Below, piece by piece: positions 34,336 to 45,599 of a DNA stretch of 64,000 nt. The notes under the pieces were generated by a model. It had not been told where the DNA came from, did no database searches, and saw only the letters and a program-made list of their open reading frames with translations. The DNA is taken from positions 5,092,001-5,156,000 of the forward strand of contig NC_044591.1 in NCBI RefSeq assembly GCF_901933205.1, in the 5' to 3' direction. The stretch comes from Camarhynchus parvulus. Taxonomy: Eukaryota > Chordata > Aves > Passeriformes > Thraupidae. Within the stretch, counting starts at the first letter, position 1, and each line of letters opens with the position of its first letter. Both the position numbers and the translations under genes were made by a program.

Positions 34336-35681
34336 CCAAGCCCGCCAAGTCCCGTATGGCGGCAGAAGCGCAACGAGCGAAATATTTTCCTTTTTTTTTT
34401 TCCCAAGGCTGCCTGTGCTCTGGTGGCCGTGCTGGGCTCTCCTGGCTCTCTCTCCCCGCTGCAGATTCACATCTGTTTCTCTGCAGTTTGAAACTGTGTT
34501 CATTTTTCACTGCTGCCCTTTGTCCCACACTCGCTCGCTCCCGCCAAGGGCTTCATTTCACTTATTCAATAAGCGCTGAGAGGCACTGCAGGCTGGGGAG
34601 AGCTTTAAGACAAAGCTCAAACTTCTATTAGGCCTCAACAAAAATGTTTTTGTTCCCTATCAAGGAGCTTTTTCCCCCCATTGCTCCTCGTTGGCTTGTT
34701 TTGTTTCGCAGGAACGTTTGCGGCCTGCGCGGGGTTTCACGGCTTTGGGAAAAATAAATAAATAGGTGCAACAAAAATCTGTGTTATCATTAGCAGGAAT
34801 ACTTTCTAGTAGGAAATCCCATTTATCCTTTTTTCCTCTGCAGGCTGGGAATATCCACAAACCCCACTGCAAGCACTGGGCCTGGTTTCTCACCTGTGTG
34901 TGAGCTGCAGTCAAATCTTGTGATGTTTTCCTGGTTTTATACACTTTATATTGGGAATGAGGAGAGAATTCCCAATGCCAGGCCATCCCAGGCTGCTCCT
35001 GATCGTTCCCATCCTGCCCTCTCAGCACTGATCACTGCCACACACCAAACTGAAAGGAGGAGACCACGAAGCTTTTTCCCAACAAGAGATTTTTGACATG
35101 TTAACGAGTTTATTATTTCCTCTTGCTAATCTAAATAGCAAAGAGCTGTTCTTTGGAGAGGGAACAACCAGGATGACACTTCCAACACTCACAGCTTAAC
35201 GTCCACACATGAAATGATTGAAGTCTTGTGGCTGAGCTCATTTTGCCACAAGCCCATGAGTCAAACACAGGGTTTTCATACCAAATCACCCTCCCACTAT
35301 GGTGCCAGGGTTATAAACCCTCCTGTAAAACTGTGAGGTTCAGGAAATATTTCCAAGTGCCTGTTCCTCAGCCTCAGGTTCCTGACAGTCCCATTTTTCC
35401 CCTTTGCTGTGTTTCTTTAAAAGAACTCAGCATCCACCTGAGGTTCATCTGATGCTACAACCCAGAGCTCCCTCCATGTTTCCTTAGGAATCACATTCTA
35501 TTTTACTTGAGGCTTTAAAAGCACAGAATATGAAAATCAACAGCAAATATATTTTTATAGTTATAGTATTTAAAGTGTTTTAAAGTATTTAAAGAGAAAG
35601 TAATGAATTACACCAAGTTTGTTGGTTCAGTGCCTCTCCCCAACTTTCACCGAAATATTCTTTGAGGAAAAACCTCAACGA
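34336..35681. other. unique sequence, no supported gene
   Basis: Single-copy DNA. 34336-34560 and 34690-34760 contain several CpGs (GCCCGCCAAGTCCCGTATGG, TTGCGGCCTGCGCGGGG) and could be conserved. No supported coding frame. Confidence 0.4.
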
Positions 35682-35930
35682 ATATTATTATATTATATTA
35701 TATTATATTATATTATATTATATTATATTATATTATATTATATTATATTATATTATATTATATTATATTATATTATATTATATTATATTATATTATATTA
35801 TATTATATTATATTTATTATATTTATTATTATATTTATATTATTTATTGTTATTGTTATGTTATGTTATGTTATGTTATGTTATGTTATGTTATGTTATG
35901 TTATGTTATGTTATGTTATGTTATGTTATA
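35682..35930. repeat. compound pentanucleotide array, (ATTAT)n then (TTATG)n
   Basis: About 26 copies of ATTAT (35682-35812), a 40-bp degenerate AT bridge, then about 15 copies of TTATG (35856-35928). The second unit differs from the first by one A-to-G change. Confidence 0.95.
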
Positions 35931-37740
35931 TTATTATTTATATTCCACTGTGTGAGAGCAGCAGTGCTGTTCTCTGAGCCTGGGGTGGGCTCTGCTGAGG
36001 AAACACCCCCAGAAACACAGGGTGAGGGGTGTCCCACATCCCTCCCCATTCCCACTTCATCCGGGATGTTCCCCATCACCCCCTTGTGCCCACATCCTCC
36101 TGCCCCTCATGTTCCATGAGTGCTCTGGGTGATCAGCAGCAGGCACCGTGTCCCTCAGCGCTGCAAAAACACCAGTGAGGAGAGAGCTCTGCTCATGGCA
36201 GAAATCCCTCAGGAATTTCTGTATTTCTGTATTTCTCCTATTTCTTCTCCCTGTTACTGCAGCTGGCCTGGTCACACTGCTCACTCTGGGCTTTGCTTCC
36301 TGGCAAGGAGGTTTAGAGGGAGTTGTCTCAATATCCAACCTGCCCTGCAGCCTCCTGAGTGTCCCAGCTCTTGTCTACCACCAGAGTTTGGAGGGTGGAA
36401 GGGCTTCACAACGATATTTACACTTGTTCCACGCTCTGGGGATTCCGTAAGTCAAAGTGAGCAACTGGTGAGAATAATGAGGCTTCAGAAGAATGGAACT
36501 GGTGGCCACCTGCATCCCGTGGGAGAGGTGTTGATGATGGAAAAGGGAAACTTAATATTTGTGAAATTAAATAATGCTGAATAAACAAAAGGCCCGAACC
36601 AGACTGCATCCATCTTTTTAATTATTTTGGGTTTGGTGTGTTGGCTTTTTTTTTTTTTTTTTAACTAGAACCTGACTCTTAAAAGTATTTCTATTTTCCC
36701 CAGGCTCCTCTGGGACACAGAAGCCTGATATTAAAAGCCTGAACATTGCTCTTAGAGGCCCTGGAGGGGTTTGGTTGCACAAAGCACCTTTAGAGAGATG
36801 AATTAATGCCCTGCTCTTCAGACAGCACCTCCACAAACCTGCCAAGTTTCCATCCCAGGGGAATTCAGCATCTGTTGGAGGGGAGACCACAGGGCTACCA
36901 TGGGTCAGTGCTGGGAAGGGACCACCTGGTTTCATGGGTAAACTGGGAGAGAAGGGAAAGGCTTGAAGAGAATTTGGGAGAAAAAAGCTGCAGCCTCACT
37001 CGGGTATCTCCACTTGGTCACCAAAAAAATGGAAGATTTCCCAAAACATCATCCAATGCCTTAAGGAGTCACCCAGCAGCTTCCTTAACACAGAATAAAA
37101 TATTTGGATCTATATTGGAAAACAGAGAGAAAAGAGAAGGGAGCAGGGGCGAAAAGGGGGAAATGGAACAGCTGATTTTTGATTACAGGAATGTTTTTAT
37201 CGTCAGACAGCTTTCCCCAACAGATCTTCACAGCCTTTCACTTGTTGAATCTGGTCAAATAGCTGCACTTCACTTTATGCTGCATTAAAAATAGTTAAAA
37301 GGAAGGAAGGAAGAAAACTAACCATAAAACATGTCTTTGAGAAGAGGTGGCTTTCAGTTCTCCTTCTACCCCATCCAAGCTCTTAATATTTACACTTAAA
37401 ATTGTCAGATTCCTCCCACTTCTCCCCATCCCCGGCTGCTCAGCATCCCAACAAACCAGCACATGAATATTTAGGAAGAAATTGGATTGAAATATCATTC
37501 TGAGCTGGAATTTGTGAAAGATAATTAAGAAGGCTTGTGAAGGGACGAGCCCATGCCCAAATCTCCTGCCTGGCAGCACAATGGGCCACCACTGTGGGAG
37601 CTGGCCCGGTGGCACTTCATTCATCCTGTCCCTGCCCCGGGCAAGGGACAGACAGACCCGGGCAAGGGACAGACAGACCCGGCTGGGGATGCTCGGGAAG
37701 AGCCACAGCCAGGGCAGGGCTCGTCCTGCTGGGGCAGCAT
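35931..37740. other. unique sequence, no supported gene
   Basis: Mostly single-copy, with a T-run at 36643-36662 and a 21-bp direct duplication (CCCGGGCAAGGGACAGACAG) at about 37635-37681. The 154-codon frame at 36120-36584 and the 160-codon frame at 36806-37288 have no recognisable domain. Confidence 0.4.
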
Positions 37741-38335
37741 GGAGTCCGTGCAGGAATCCATGCAGGAATCAAGCAGGAGTCCATGCAGGAATTCATGCAG
37801 GAATCTGTGCTGAATCCATGCAGAATTCATGCAGGAATCCATGCAGGAATTCCTGCGGCAATCCATGCAGAAATCCATGAAGGAATCCATTCAGAATCCA
37901 TGCTGGAGTCCGTGCAGAATCTATGCAGAATCCATGCAGGAATTGACTCAGAATCCGTGCAGGAATCCGTGCAGGAATCTGTGTAGAATCCATGCAGAAA
38001 TCCATGCAGGAATCCACACAGGAATCCACGCAGGATACATGCAGGAATCCATGCACAATCCATGCACAACCCATGCACAATCCATGCACAATCCATGCAC
38101 AATCCATGCAGGAATCCGTGCAGGAATCCATGCAGGAATCCATTCAGGAATCAAGCAAGAATCCGCGCAGGAATCCGTGCAGGAATCCATTCTGGAGTCC
38201 ACACAGGAATCCACACAGGAACCTATGTAGGAATTCTCGCAGGAATCCATGCAGGAATCCATGCAGGATCTATGCACAATCACACAGGAATCCACACAGG
38301 AATCCATGCAGAATCCCTGCAGGAAGCCAGCAGGG
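37741..38335. repeat. 12-bp minisatellite (ATGCAGGAATCC)n, about 50 copies
   Basis: The core ATGCAGGAATCC repeats with 11- and 12-bp variants (ATGCACAATCC, ATGCAGAATCC, GTGCAGGAATCC, ACACAGGAATCC). Variant blocks cluster, for example ATGCACAATCC at about 38050-38110, which suggests stepwise local expansion. Frames on both strands (up to 447 codons when joined to the next array) are repeat artefacts. Confidence 0.95.
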
Positions 38336-39140
38336 AAGCTCGGATGTCGGGGGATGCAGGGATGCTGTGCAGGGCATGCAGGGATGCTGTGCAGGGGATG
38401 CAGGGATGCTGTGCAGGGATGCTGTGCAGGGGATGCAGGGATGCTGTGCAGGGATGCTGTGCAGGGGATGCAGGGGATGCTGTGCAGGGGGATGCAGGGA
38501 TGCTGTGCAGGGGATGCAGGAATGCTGTGCCAGGGGATGCAGGAATGCTGTGCCAGGGGATGCAGGGATGCTGTGCCGGGACATGCAGGGATGCTGTGCA
38601 GGGGATGCAGGGATGCTGTGCCGGGGGATGCAGGGATGCTGTGCAGGGGGATGCAGGGATGCTGTGCAGGGATGCTGTGCAGGGGATGCAGGGATGCTGT
38701 GCCGGGACATGCAGGGATGCTGTGCAGGGGATGCAGGGATGCTGTGCCGGGGGATGCAGGGATGCTGTGCAGGGGATGCAGGGATGCTGTGCCGGGGGAT
38801 GCAGGGATGCTGTGCAGGGGATGCAGGGATGCTGTGCCGGGGGATGCAGGGATGCTGTGCAGGGCATGCAGGGATGCTGTGCAGGGGATGCAGGAATGCT
38901 GTGCCAGGGGATGCAGGGATGCTGTGCAGGGCATGCAGGGATGCTGTGCAGGGGATGCAGGAATGCTGTGCCAGGGGATGCAGGGATGCTGTGCAGGGCA
39001 TGCAGGGATGCTGTGCAGGGGGATGCAGGGATGCTGTGCAGGGGATGCAGGGATGCTGTGCCGGGGGATGCAGGGATGCTGTGCAGGGGATGCAGGGATG
39101 CTGTGCAGGGCATGCAGGGATGCTGTCCCGGGGGAAGCAG
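38336..39140. repeat. GC-rich minisatellite, ~22-bp unit, about 36 copies
   Basis: The unit is close to GATGCAGGGATGCTGTGCAG plus GG, with variants GTGCCGGGGGATGCAGG, GTGCCAGGGGATGCAGGAAT and GGGCATGCAGG. Variants recur in ordered runs, giving a higher-order pattern. It begins as the 12-bp array ends and shares TGCAGG, so it probably grew from it. No unit contains a stop in several frames; open frames of 243-447 codons are artefacts. Confidence 0.95.
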
Positions 39141-39290
39141 AGCTGCTGTCCCGCAGCATCCCCGCCTCAGATAACGCCGGCTGGGGCACATCCTGCGCTC
39201 CGCTCCCTGCCGCGCTACCCCTGCCAAAAACGCCGAGTTTTCCCACCTCGTGCCCTCCATTAGCGGGTGTTCTCACTCTAATTAGAGCCA

Positions 39291-39326
<36 letters not shown>

Positions 39327-39480
39327 AAACGAGAGCGGCGCCTTCGAGGCGTTTTTACTCGGCCACTCAGGAACTTCCCTCGCTGCGAGAACTCGCTGCT
39401 GCTGCTGCTGCTGCCCGACAGCACCGAGAGCTCGGGATGGGCATCCTGCCCCTTTCTGAGCTCCTGCTTGAGACAAAATC
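39141..39480. promoter_or_regulatory. CpG-containing flank with 33-A run
   Basis: 39141-39290 and 39325-39420 carry many CpGs (CCTGCGCTCCGCTCCCTGCC; AGCGGCGCCTTCGAGGCG), and 39292-39324 is an uninterrupted A-run. The A-run could mark an insertion end, but I see no element upstream of it. It may be a small CpG island or GC drift next to the minisatellite. Confidence 0.35.
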
Positions 39481-40862
39481 CTCCTGAAAACGCCAAATTT
39501 CGTGCCACACACGCACACAAACACACACAGATCCCCGGTGCACAAGTGAGGGATCCTTTGGTCACAGCCAAGCCCATGGTTTCTGATTTTCCTAAAGAAA
39601 ACTAAATTAGCAGATTCCTCTGAGCTACCTGAGAGGGGAGTCAGCTCGAATTTATTTTATACATCTCCAATTTATACACCAAATATGGATAAATAAGGTG
39701 TGTAAATTTCTACAATTTATACATCAAATACACAATATTTTATTCATCTCCAATTTATTAACTCAAATTTATTAACTCTAATTTATTAACTCAAATTAAT
39801 GCCTCTGTGAAGAAATCCATTTGATGCTGAGGGGAAGGGGGAAAGGGATGGGAGAATTTTTTGGAATTGTCTGAGCCTGCCCCCACTCCCCCACCCATAT
39901 GAGGAGCAATTTCTCTGGCCCAAGCAACCCTAGAAGGGAAGAGAAGCCAAAATAAATGTGAAAGTCTCCTTTTCCTCCAGTTTCCTCCAGCACACGTTGT
40001 GCATAAATTACGGAGCAGGGGGGGAAGAAAAAAGCGAGTAAGAGAGGGGTTTCTGTTTGTTGTTTGGGTTAAATTGCTAGTGTTCAAGAAAACCCAGGAA
40101 AACAGAGGCAACACTTGAAATATTTGTGAGAAGGCTTCATTTCTCATTCTCAGCAAATCATCTCCATGATTTTAGTCCAGTCTGACAACCAGAAGCAGTG
40201 AGATCATGGCAGTAACCAAGCCAGCCAGACAATACCGAGACTAAACTTCTCTCTGCCCGCTCCCCCTCCCACAATTCACCTCCAAAATCTGATTTTCAGC
40301 CAGGTCAGCCCCCTCAGAGCAGCAATCCTCGACTGGAAACTCTCTCCTCCAACCTCCCTGCATTCAGGAATGAAGGCAAGGTAGGTGAGCATTCCCTCTT
40401 CTCCAAGACTCTTGGAAAGAGGGGAGAGATGTCAGTCAAAAAAAGGATTTAAACAGCAAATTCCAGCTCTGTGATGACTTCCATGCCTGAGCAATTCCCT
40501 TGCAGTTCCTCACTGGCCCTGGAGTGTGTTCTTGGTAGGAATTAAGAGGGCAGCAGCAAGGTGGGCCAGGAGGGACTGGGAGCACTGGTTTGGGCAGGCT
40601 CTTCCCTTATGGAATGGCACAGCCTTCCCAATTCTCCATCTATCCTCCTCTCTGTGAGAGCCAGCCTTTCCAAAACGAATTTATTTCCAAAATATTGTAT
40701 TTTACAAATCGTCCACATCGGTTGTTACAACCCAGGTACATTTTAGCACCTCTGTGCCAACTGAGAGTACTTGATTTTAATTAAATCCTACACCATGAAA
40801 AATATTTATGTTGTTCATAGCTAAATTTCTCCATGACTTATTTCTATATATTTTTCTTGGAA
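39481..40862. other. unique sequence, no supported gene
   Basis: Single-copy DNA with an AT patch of ATTTATTAACTC/ATTTATACAT-type repeats at 39645-39800. No credible coding frame. Confidence 0.45.
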
Positions 40863-40929
40863 TTTAATTTGCCTTTTTGTTTTTTATTATATGGCCTTCA
40901 CATAAACTCCACCTTTCCATACCATAGTT

Positions 40930-41000
<71 letters not shown>

Positions 41001-41136
41001 CCAAAATAGCAGCTTGTTAGCCTCTAATAAAAATATTCACTGGGCTTTCCAAAAAGTTCATTCAGATTAGATAAAGCAAATTTAATTTGCTTTTTTATTA
41101 TTATATGGCCTTCACATAAACTCCACCTTTCCATAG

Positions 41137-41179
<43 letters not shown>

Positions 41180-41458
41180 AAAATGGCAGCTTGTTAGGCT
41201 CTAATAAAAAATAGTTACTAGGCCTTCCAAAAAGTTCATTCAGATTAGATGAAGCAAATTTAATTTGCTTTTTTTTTTTTTATTATATAGCCTTCACATA
41301 AACTCCACCTTTCCATAGCATAGTTATATATATATATATTTATATATTTATATATATATATATATATATATAAATAATTTCTAAAATAGCAGCTTGTTAG
41401 GCTCCAATAAAACTACTCACTAGGCCTTCCAAAAAGTTCCTTCAGGTTAGATAATGCC
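40863..41458. repeat. triplicated ~200-bp unit carrying a (TA)n microsatellite
   Basis: Three units (40863-41080, 41081-41258, 41259-41458) share TTTAATTTGC, GGCCTTCACATAAACTCCAC, a TA run and GCAGCTTGTTAG, ending AAAAAGTTCATTCAGATTAG. The TA run is longest in unit 1 (about 64 bp), short in unit 2 (about 36 bp) and interrupted in unit 3. The units are close in sequence, so the TA tracts have changed faster than their flanks. Confidence 0.95.
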
Positions 41459-42071
41459 TGTTTATCTAAAATATCAAATGGGTAGAGAGAAACATCAACA
41501 GAGAAAGCGATAGGCACACCAGAGGCTTCCTTTCCTTCTCCTTCTGAAGAGACTTAAAAGCTGAATAAACACCTTGGAAAAGCACAAGCAATAGAGGGAT
41601 CTCCTGGGTTCTGAACCTGACCTCTCCAAGTTAAAAATACACATTTTCCAGGCTGATCCTCCAAACCCTCCCTCACAGGAGCTTTCCTGCTGCTTCCCCG
41701 TGCTGATTCCCCTTCCACAGCATCCACAGGATGGGATCTCTCAGGCCACACTGGAGTTTGTTCATTTTTCTGATTTCTGGAGCAGGCAAAAGCATTCCCT
41801 CCATGCCTCCTCAGCATTAATTCCCTGCTCCTGGTGATTAGCATATAAATCTAAAAGCATGTGTTGGGAATTTTCCCCCCACCATATTCAGCACGACATT
41901 AATCTTATTAGCTCAGGTAAACAACTAACAGCTATTAAAGAGAGTGCAATTTATCAGGAGGCAGTTAACCCTTTGGAGTGTGGGTTTTACAGAATGCCAC
42001 AGTCCCAGAGGTTGGAAAAGGTTCTCGAGTCCAACTTGTGACCCAGCTTGTCACCCAGCTCCTGTAGGGGT
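41459..42071. other. unique sequence, no feature seen
   Basis: Single-copy DNA. Near 41985-42035 the words GTCCCAGAGGTTGGAAAAGG and TCGAGTCCAACTTGTGACCC are CR1-like on the minus strand, but the match is too short to call. Confidence 0.4.
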
Positions 42072-42640
42072 GGGGAGAGAGAGAGAGAGAGAGAGAGAAA
42101 AAATGAGAGAAAAGAGAGAGAAAGAGAGAAAAAGGGAGAAAGGGGGAGAGAGAGAAAAAAGGAGAAAAAATGAGAGAGAGAAAGGGATGGAAGGAGAAAG
42201 AGATTAAAAGAGAGAGAAAGACAGAATGAGAGAGAAAGAGAAGAGGGAAAGAAAGAAAGAAAGAGAGAGAGAGAAAGAGAGAAAAAATAAGAGAAAAAGA
42301 GAGAAGGGGATGGAGGAAGAAAGAGATTAAAAATGGGAGAAAGAAAGAAAAAGACAGAAAGAATGAGAGAGAAAGAGATGAGATAAGGAGAATAAGAGGA
42401 AAGGAAAGGAAAGGAAAGGAAAGGAAAGGAAAGGAAAGGAAAGGAAAGGAAAGGAAAGGAAAGGAAAGGAAAGGAAAGGAAAGGAAAGGAAAGGAAAGGA
42501 AAGGAAAGGAAAGGAAAGGAAAGGAAAGGAAAGGAAAGGAAAGGAAAGGAAAGGAAAGGAAAGGAAAGGAAAGGAAAGGAAAGGAAAGGAAAGGAAAGGA
42601 AAGGAAAGGAAAGGAAAGGAAAGGAGGAAATGGAAAAAAA
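42072..42640. repeat. GA-rich tract ending in (GGAAA)n array
   Basis: 42072-42392 is irregular GAGA/GAAA purine DNA with a few T or C. From about 42394 to 42630 the plus strand is pure purine and consists of about 46 copies of GGAAA with no interruption, indicating recent or ongoing expansion. Frames of Leu/Ser/Phe repeats on the minus strand are artefacts. Confidence 0.95.
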
Positions 42641-42919
42641 AATGAGCAGGGGGGAAAAATATGTAAAATAAAAAGAGAAGGTTTGGAGGAGAGGAACAAC
42701 ACAAGCCCTGCACTTGGCAGTGCCCAAACTCCACAAAGAGCCAGACTCTGCCCCATGGCCGCCTCCAGCCGTGAGGGAAGGGTGAAGAATGGAAATGCCA
42801 GTGGCCAGAAGTGCCCTTGCAGGCTGAGGCTGGGCTTTAGAGCAGAGCTATCAGCACATCTCCCTGCCTGGCCCTGCCACTCACGGGGGCTGCAGCTCTC
42901 TGGCCTGATGGAGTATTGA
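42641..42919. other. unique sequence, no feature seen
   Basis: GC-neutral single-copy DNA between the GGAAA array and a candidate conserved block. Confidence 0.45.
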
Positions 42920-43150
42920 TCTCCTGGAGTGCAAAGTCCAGCATGCCATTAGTCCAATCTGTTTCCAAGCTGACACAATCCCGTCATTTGTCATCTTCTC
43001 CTGTCCTGCTGTGTTTGTTTAGGAGCAGGATATTTGCTTTATCTGTCACTTCCCAATCCTCACTGTATTCTCTGCCTGACACGGAGTTTATTGGGTCCAC
43101 AGTTTTCTCAGAGTCATTAACGAGGGAGATTTGGACATGCTGATGAAATC
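42920..43150. promoter_or_regulatory. candidate conserved non-coding element
   Basis: Repeat-free DNA with GCATGCCATTAGTCCAATCT, CAATCCCGTCATTTGTCATC and GTCATTAACGAGGGAGATTT; the isolated CpGs and ordered TF-like words are typical of conserved enhancers. No coding frame. Conservation inferred. Confidence 0.4.
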
Positions 43151-45599
43151 ATTGGGAAATGAAGATGCTGACAGTCTGGGAAATATTTGTGAGTTAAAAT
43201 ATGCCTGGAGTTTATATTTGAAATTAGATTTCAGGGAGAAATCCCTAAAAACATTTCACTTTCTTCAGCAAACACGTGTGAAAAAGCAGAAGCCTGGCAG
43301 GTGACTTCATCAATGGGAACTGAGAGAAGCAGCCAGCTCAGAAACTGTGCCCAGCATTTCTTAAAATTTCTTAAAAGCAAGAACAGAAATTCCTGAAATT
43401 GGCAGTCATTAAAGCAGAGCTTGCAGGAAATGCTCAGAGACACAAACCCCATGTTATGAATTTGCTGCATTGCAAACTCACAGTTTTCCTTTTTACTATT
43501 CAAGAGCTGTTTGTATCTCAGGGCAAAAATCTCTCAAACAAATCTGCTGGAAGTTCTATTTCATCATTTTCATTACCTCTCATTAGTAACTCTAGAAATG
43601 GGAGCTAGCACTGAAATTTTTATCATAACCATTGGTATTTTTACACTTACAGACATAAAAAGCCACTTGAATTTGCTTTCTAGAGGAAACCCCTTCAGAG
43701 GTTTTCCCCCAAAATTTACCCTAAACCAGGTTATCACCGTAAGAAGAGCATCTGTTCATTGCCAACATTTATAGTAATTTTACAATTATTTTTTAATGCA
43801 GATAACCCTTCATTGCAGCAGCAGAAGCTCTCATGGCTCAAGTGTCACAATGATGGGAATTGTGCCTGACCAACTCCCCAGGGCAAATATTCCTGGTATT
43901 AGAGCACTTAACCCCAAACTTTGCCTCAATTTGGTGAATTCCCATTTAGAAACCTGCATCACCTCTCAGAGAATCCCCAAACAGAAAGTGCAGAACTTCA
44001 TTCCCCCCTGCAAAATCCATGTTTTTCATGGAGGAGAGTATACACCTTTGAAATTTGCAGATCCCATTGGTACTTCCCAAGTTCTGTTGGTGCAGGGGGT
44101 ATTAAAAATCAATGCCAGCAGGGCAGGTCCCCCCAGGAGGGTTTTATAACAAAGTGAGAGGAAGGTAAAAGCCCCCCAACATTGGTTCTCCTTTTCCTTT
44201 CCCAAATTTCAGAAGGGGATCGGGTCCTGTGCAGCTGGGCAGGTCTGAGGCTGTGTTTAGTGGGCTGAGATCCACGCTGAGCTCTCAGAACATTTATCTG
44301 CATTGAAAACCAGCTTCAGCTGAGCCTGGAAATGTCTCATTTTCAGCAGGACCGTCCCCACATCTCCCTCCACACTACAGCAGCGCTTTGCAGGTTCTGC
44401 TTTTGTCCTTCACCACTGTCTAATAATTTACTCAGTATCAGAGCCTTTCTGAAAGGCAAATGCTGTAACTGCTCACACTCCTTGCCTTTTCCAGTTTGTT
44501 TTTTAGAGCAGCAAAAGCTCTGGGATGCAAAGGGGTTAAAATCACACTGATCTCCTTTTCTATCTCCCCAAATTCTCCAAACTGGATTTGCCCCACTCTG
44601 GGTAACCACCCCTGGCTCTGCACCTCCCCTCTCTGTGTGCCCTTAGCTGGGCCTTTCCATCATTTTTTCCTAAAGCAAATGACCCAGTTTTCATATTGAA
44701 ATACGTTCTGTGCGGTGGGCAAAGTAGTAAAAGGACATGGAGGAAGTAAATGAGAAGCCTGGGTAATTTAGGAGGTGGCATTCCAGGGTTCTGGAAACCT
44801 CTCTGAGGCCAGCATCCCTCTGAGATTGGGATTAGGGAGGTTACAGATCACAGGATACACTCTTCCATAAAATGTTAACCATTCTCATTAGGCAGCAGAA
44901 GTGCCCGCACATCTGTCCAGCTGTTGGGGGTGTCTGTGCTCCCTCTGAGCTGGAAAAGCAGCACAGGCAGGGGAGGGGGGAGGCTCCCTCCTCTCCAGGA
45001 CAGGGAATTCTGGATCCCTGTCACTCAGCCCCACAGATGTTCACAGAGTTTACTGCTCCTTGCTTGCAGGTTGCTGCAGTAATTGGTTGAAAACGGAAAA
45101 AAAAACAAACTCCAGCAAACTACTGCTAATAATACAATAAAAGCAAATTCTGGGCAGCACTATAAAAATGGGAGGTAGTTTTATGTTTTCTGGGTGAGCA
45201 GTTTGTGAGTTTATGGACAAATGGGCCTCTGCCTTCTCTTCCTTACACATACTGGGGATAAGGTTGCATTTTATTTGTAGGGAATTTTATGGCAGCAAAG
45301 GCCATTCATTAAAGAAAGCAAAAGAGCAGAGAAAGAACAGATGATTGTTACCCAGAAATCCTCATCAGCTCCCCCCCAAGTTGTTTATCCTTTAACTTTT
45401 TGAAGGAATTTTTAGACAAAGATGCTTTCTTTCCCCTCTGGAAAAGAAAAAGGAGTGGGGGGAAGACGTACAGTTTCACCCAGGCGCCTTTCAGAGCTCT
45501 CTGGGCAGTGCCCTGAAAACAACTTCCCCTTTAATGAAGACCTTTCTGGAGTTCTCTTCAATATTCACCAAAAAAAAAAAAAAAGAAAAAATTAAAACT
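43151..45599. other. unique sequence, no supported gene
   Basis: About 2.4 kb of single-copy DNA with no CR1, LTR or tandem unit. Small frames (up to 117 codons) have no recognisable product. It is one of the longest repeat-free stretches in the window. Confidence 0.4.

Noticed and set aside
33790..34503. 237-codon Glu/Gly-rich and Arg-rich minus-strand frames
   Set aside because: Translation of the pure pyrimidine hexamer tract; not protein-like.
37948..39291. 447-codon minus-strand and 423/412/370-codon plus-strand frames
   Set aside because: They follow the 12- and 22-bp minisatellites and are open simultaneously in many frames; there is no promoter, splice structure or recognisable domain.
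39292..39324. Processed pseudogene ending in poly-A
   Set aside because: The sequence upstream is minisatellite and CpG-rich flank without any reading frame I recognise, and no flanking duplication was found.
39338..39356. Stem-loop CGCCTTCGAGGCG followed by T-run, like a bacterial terminator
   Set aside because: The stem is only 5 bp with a 3-nt loop, the context is vertebrate nuclear DNA, and no gene ends here.
41965..42756. 263-codon Leu/Ser/Phe frame resembling a membrane protein
   Set aside because: Derived from the GA and GGAAA arrays; hydrophobicity comes from TTTCC codons only.
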